From Flavobacterium sp. (GTDB taxonomy: Bacteria; Bacteroidota; Bacteroidia; Flavobacteriales; Flavobacteriaceae), in assembly GCA_016721735.1 (NCBI GenBank), contig JADKHM010000005.1, forward strand, positions 1-64,000: a DNA stretch of 64,000 bases. The letters are read 5' to 3'. A model generated the notes under the pieces. The model did not search any database and was not told the origin of the DNA. It was given only the letters and a program-made list of their open reading frames with translations. Both the position numbers and the translations under genes were made by a program. Within the stretch, counting starts at the first letter, position 1, and every line of letters starts with the position of its first letter. Shown here piece after piece: positions 62,970 to 64,000 of this stretch.

Positions 62970-63140
62970 TGAGTTTCTGAGTTGCTGAGTGTCTGAGTTG
63001 CGAAGTTAGCGAAAGGTTTTTGGCTCGCAAAGACGCAGAGGCGCAAAGTTATAATAGATTTTAAGACTTTAGGACTTTAAGATTGTAAGATATATATTTC
63101 TGATGATCCTACAATCTTGCAATCCTAGAATCTTGCTGTC
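62970..63140. repeat. Iterated intergenic words upstream of pyrF
   Basis: Contains repeats of GAGTTGCTGAGTGTCTGAGT-type words (about 62971-63003), a GC-rich CGCAAAGACGCAGAGGCGCA (about 63026-63046), GACTTTAGGACTTTAAGATT, and CCTACAATCTTGCAATCCTA with AGAATCTTGC. Such iterations are typical flavobacterial intergenic filler. They lie between pyrF and copy D of the dispersed repeat. Confidence 0.55.
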
Positions 63141-63150
63141 TTATCTCCCA

Positions 63151-63228
63151 ATTGCCCTAGCCCCGATTGCAGCAAGTATCCTCGCAGAGATACTGCGGAA
63201 AGCGGGATTAGCTCCTAAAAAAAAATGC
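63151..63228 (+). repeat. Dispersed intergenic repeat, copy D
   Basis: It reads ATTGCCCTAGCCCCGATTGC, then AGCAAGTATCCTCGC with AGAGATACT as inner arms, and ends GCGGAAAGCGGGATTAGCTC followed by CTAAAAAAAAA. The ends match copies A to C; the centre is different. Its A run merges with the T tract of the prfA terminator on the other strand. Confidence 0.85.
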
Positions 63229-63251
63229 CACACTAAAAAACGTATGGCATC
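63217..63251 (-). terminator. Terminator of prfA
   Basis: On the minus strand ATGCCATACG is followed by a T-rich loop and TGTGGCAT, then nine T residues. The stem is short (ATGCCA/TGGCAT plus pairs), 30 bases past the prfA stop. Confidence 0.75.
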
Positions 63252-63280
63252 TTGATTCTTGCATCTTGTATCTTTTTCCT

Positions 63281-64000
63281 TTAAAAAACTTCGCTTTCTT
63301 TCAATTTCTCCATGTTGTTGACCAATTGGAGTTCATCCACAAATTTTTGAATTTTCCCGTTCATTACCCCATCCATATCAAAAACGTCTAATCCGATTCT
63401 GTGATCCGTCACACGACCTTGTGCGTAATTGTAAGTACGAATCTTCGCTGAACGGTCACCTGAACTCACTTGCGAAGTACGTTTTACAGCATCTTCCGCT
63501 TCTTTTTTCGCCAATTCTTGTTCGTATAAACGGGAGCGTAAAACCGTCAATGCTTTGTCTTTGTTCTTATGTTGCGATTTTTGATCCTGACATTGCGCCA
63601 CCAATCCGGTTGGAATGTGCGTTAAACGAACAGCTGATTTAGTGGTATTTACCGACTGTCCACCTGGACCTGAGGAACAGAAAAAATCGACGCGAACGTC
63701 ATTCATATCAATTTGTACGTCAAATTCTTCCGCTTCTGGCAAGACCATTACAGTAGCTGCAGAAGTGTGCACACGACCTTGCGTTTCTGTTTGAGGAACA
63801 CGTTGTACACGGTGAACTCCCGCTTCAAATTTTAAAGTTCCGTAGACATCTTCACCAGTCACTTCAAAAATCACCTCTTTAAATCCACCTGAAGTTCCTT
63901 CGTTCATATCTACCACAGAAGTTCTCCAGCCACGACCTTCGCAGTATTTCGTATACATACGAAACAAATCGCCTGCAAAAATAGAGGCTTCGTCTCCACC
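63281..64000 (-). CDS. prfA: Peptide chain release factor 1, C-terminal part
   Basis: The gene runs in from beyond the right edge: the frame is open to base 64000, reading GGDEASIFAGDLFRMYTKYC, so the Met at 63967 is internal. The visible 239 residues hold the peptidyl-hydrolysis motif GGQ (in CSSGPGGQSVNTTKSAVRLT) and THIPTGLVAQCQDQKSQHKN, then YNYAQGRVTDHRIGLDVFDM. RF1 ends translation at UAA and UAG. The PxT codon-recognition loop belongs to the visible or adjacent part but I cannot confirm it. The frame is intact. Confidence 0.95.
   Translation of the reverse strand, partial: GGDEASIFAGDLFRMYTKYCEGRGWRTSVVDMNEGTSGGFKEVIFEVTGEDVYGTLKFEAGVHRVQRVPQTETQGRVHTSAATVMVLPEAEEFDVQIDMNDVRVDFFCSSGPGGQSVNTTKSAVRLTHIPTGLVAQCQDQKSQHKNKDKALTVLRSRLYEQELAKKEAEDAVKRTSQVSSGDRSAKIRTYNYAQGRVTDHRIGLDVFDMDGVMNGKIQKFVDELQLVNNMEKLKESEVF

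Noticed and set aside
1..64000. tRNA, rRNA, CRISPR array or insertion sequence
   Set aside because: I saw no T-loop/acceptor pattern, no regularly spaced repeats and no transposase motifs anywhere in the window.

Overview
The window is chromosomal DNA from a Bacteroidota bacterium, most likely a flavobacterium (Flavobacterium or a near relative). Evidence: AT-rich sequence; Bacteroidota -7 promoter elements (TAnnTTTG) ahead of several genes; many secreted proteins ending in type IX secretion (T9SS) type A sorting domains; the gliding lipoprotein GldI; a type III glutamine synthetase; fused isobutyryl-CoA mutase; and paired cyclophilin-FKBP isomerases. I see no rRNA or tRNA gene, CRISPR array, transposase or integrase.

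Layout. 0-8 kb: a run of damaged genes (AspT/YidE-type transporter, small membrane protein, ferritin-like/VIT1 iron transporter, thioredoxin-like protein, GNAT acetyltransferase) around an intact two-component system and a methyltransferase. 7.9-10.9 kb: a vWA membrane protein and fabG. 11.0-20.5 kb: a plus-strand locus that starts with a sigma factor / short membrane protein / periplasmic Spy-like module resembling the CnrH-CnrY-CnrX metal-sensing arrangement. It continues with an MbnP-MbnH-like copper protein and diheme oxidase pair, a CotH protein, a YHYH protein, a sulfatase with a CSPTR active site, and a lipoprotein formylglycine-generating enzyme that keeps both catalytic (copper-binding) cysteines. 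This is the best candidate for an undescribed system: a metal-sensing, copper-linked, extracytoplasmic sulfatase maturation locus. 20.5-29.8 kb: minus-strand export cluster with an LRR T9SS protein, a MopE-motif T9SS protein, three tandem secreted phage-collar-domain proteins, a frameshifted lipoprotein with a Fibrobacter-type domain, and a lipoprotein sharing repeats with the MopE-motif protein.

30-43 kb: housekeeping block: yidC (broken), pyrG, DUF3820, OsmC, two LysM proteins (one frameshifted), guaA; then crcB, nrnA, gldI and two cyclophilin-FKBP fusions on the plus strand. 43.2-52.8 kb: a hypothetical gene, a relic of the purM 3' end, a delta-60 repeat T9SS protein, intact purM, two double-OmpA-domain proteins, glnN, a TerC family protein and a small lipoprotein. 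52.8-64 kb: two tiny genes, icmF, purU, a DUF4197 protein, a frameshifted hydrolase, a cobalamin-binding-like receptor protein, a GH16 glucanase with T9SS tail, pyrF and the C-terminal two thirds of prfA.

Two global patterns stand out. First, about eleven genes carry frameshifts, including yidC, which should be essential; sequence or assembly error is therefore a serious alternative to real gene decay. Second, an intergenic repeat beginning near GCCCTAGCCC and ending near AGCTCCTAAAAA occurs at least four times, in both orientations.
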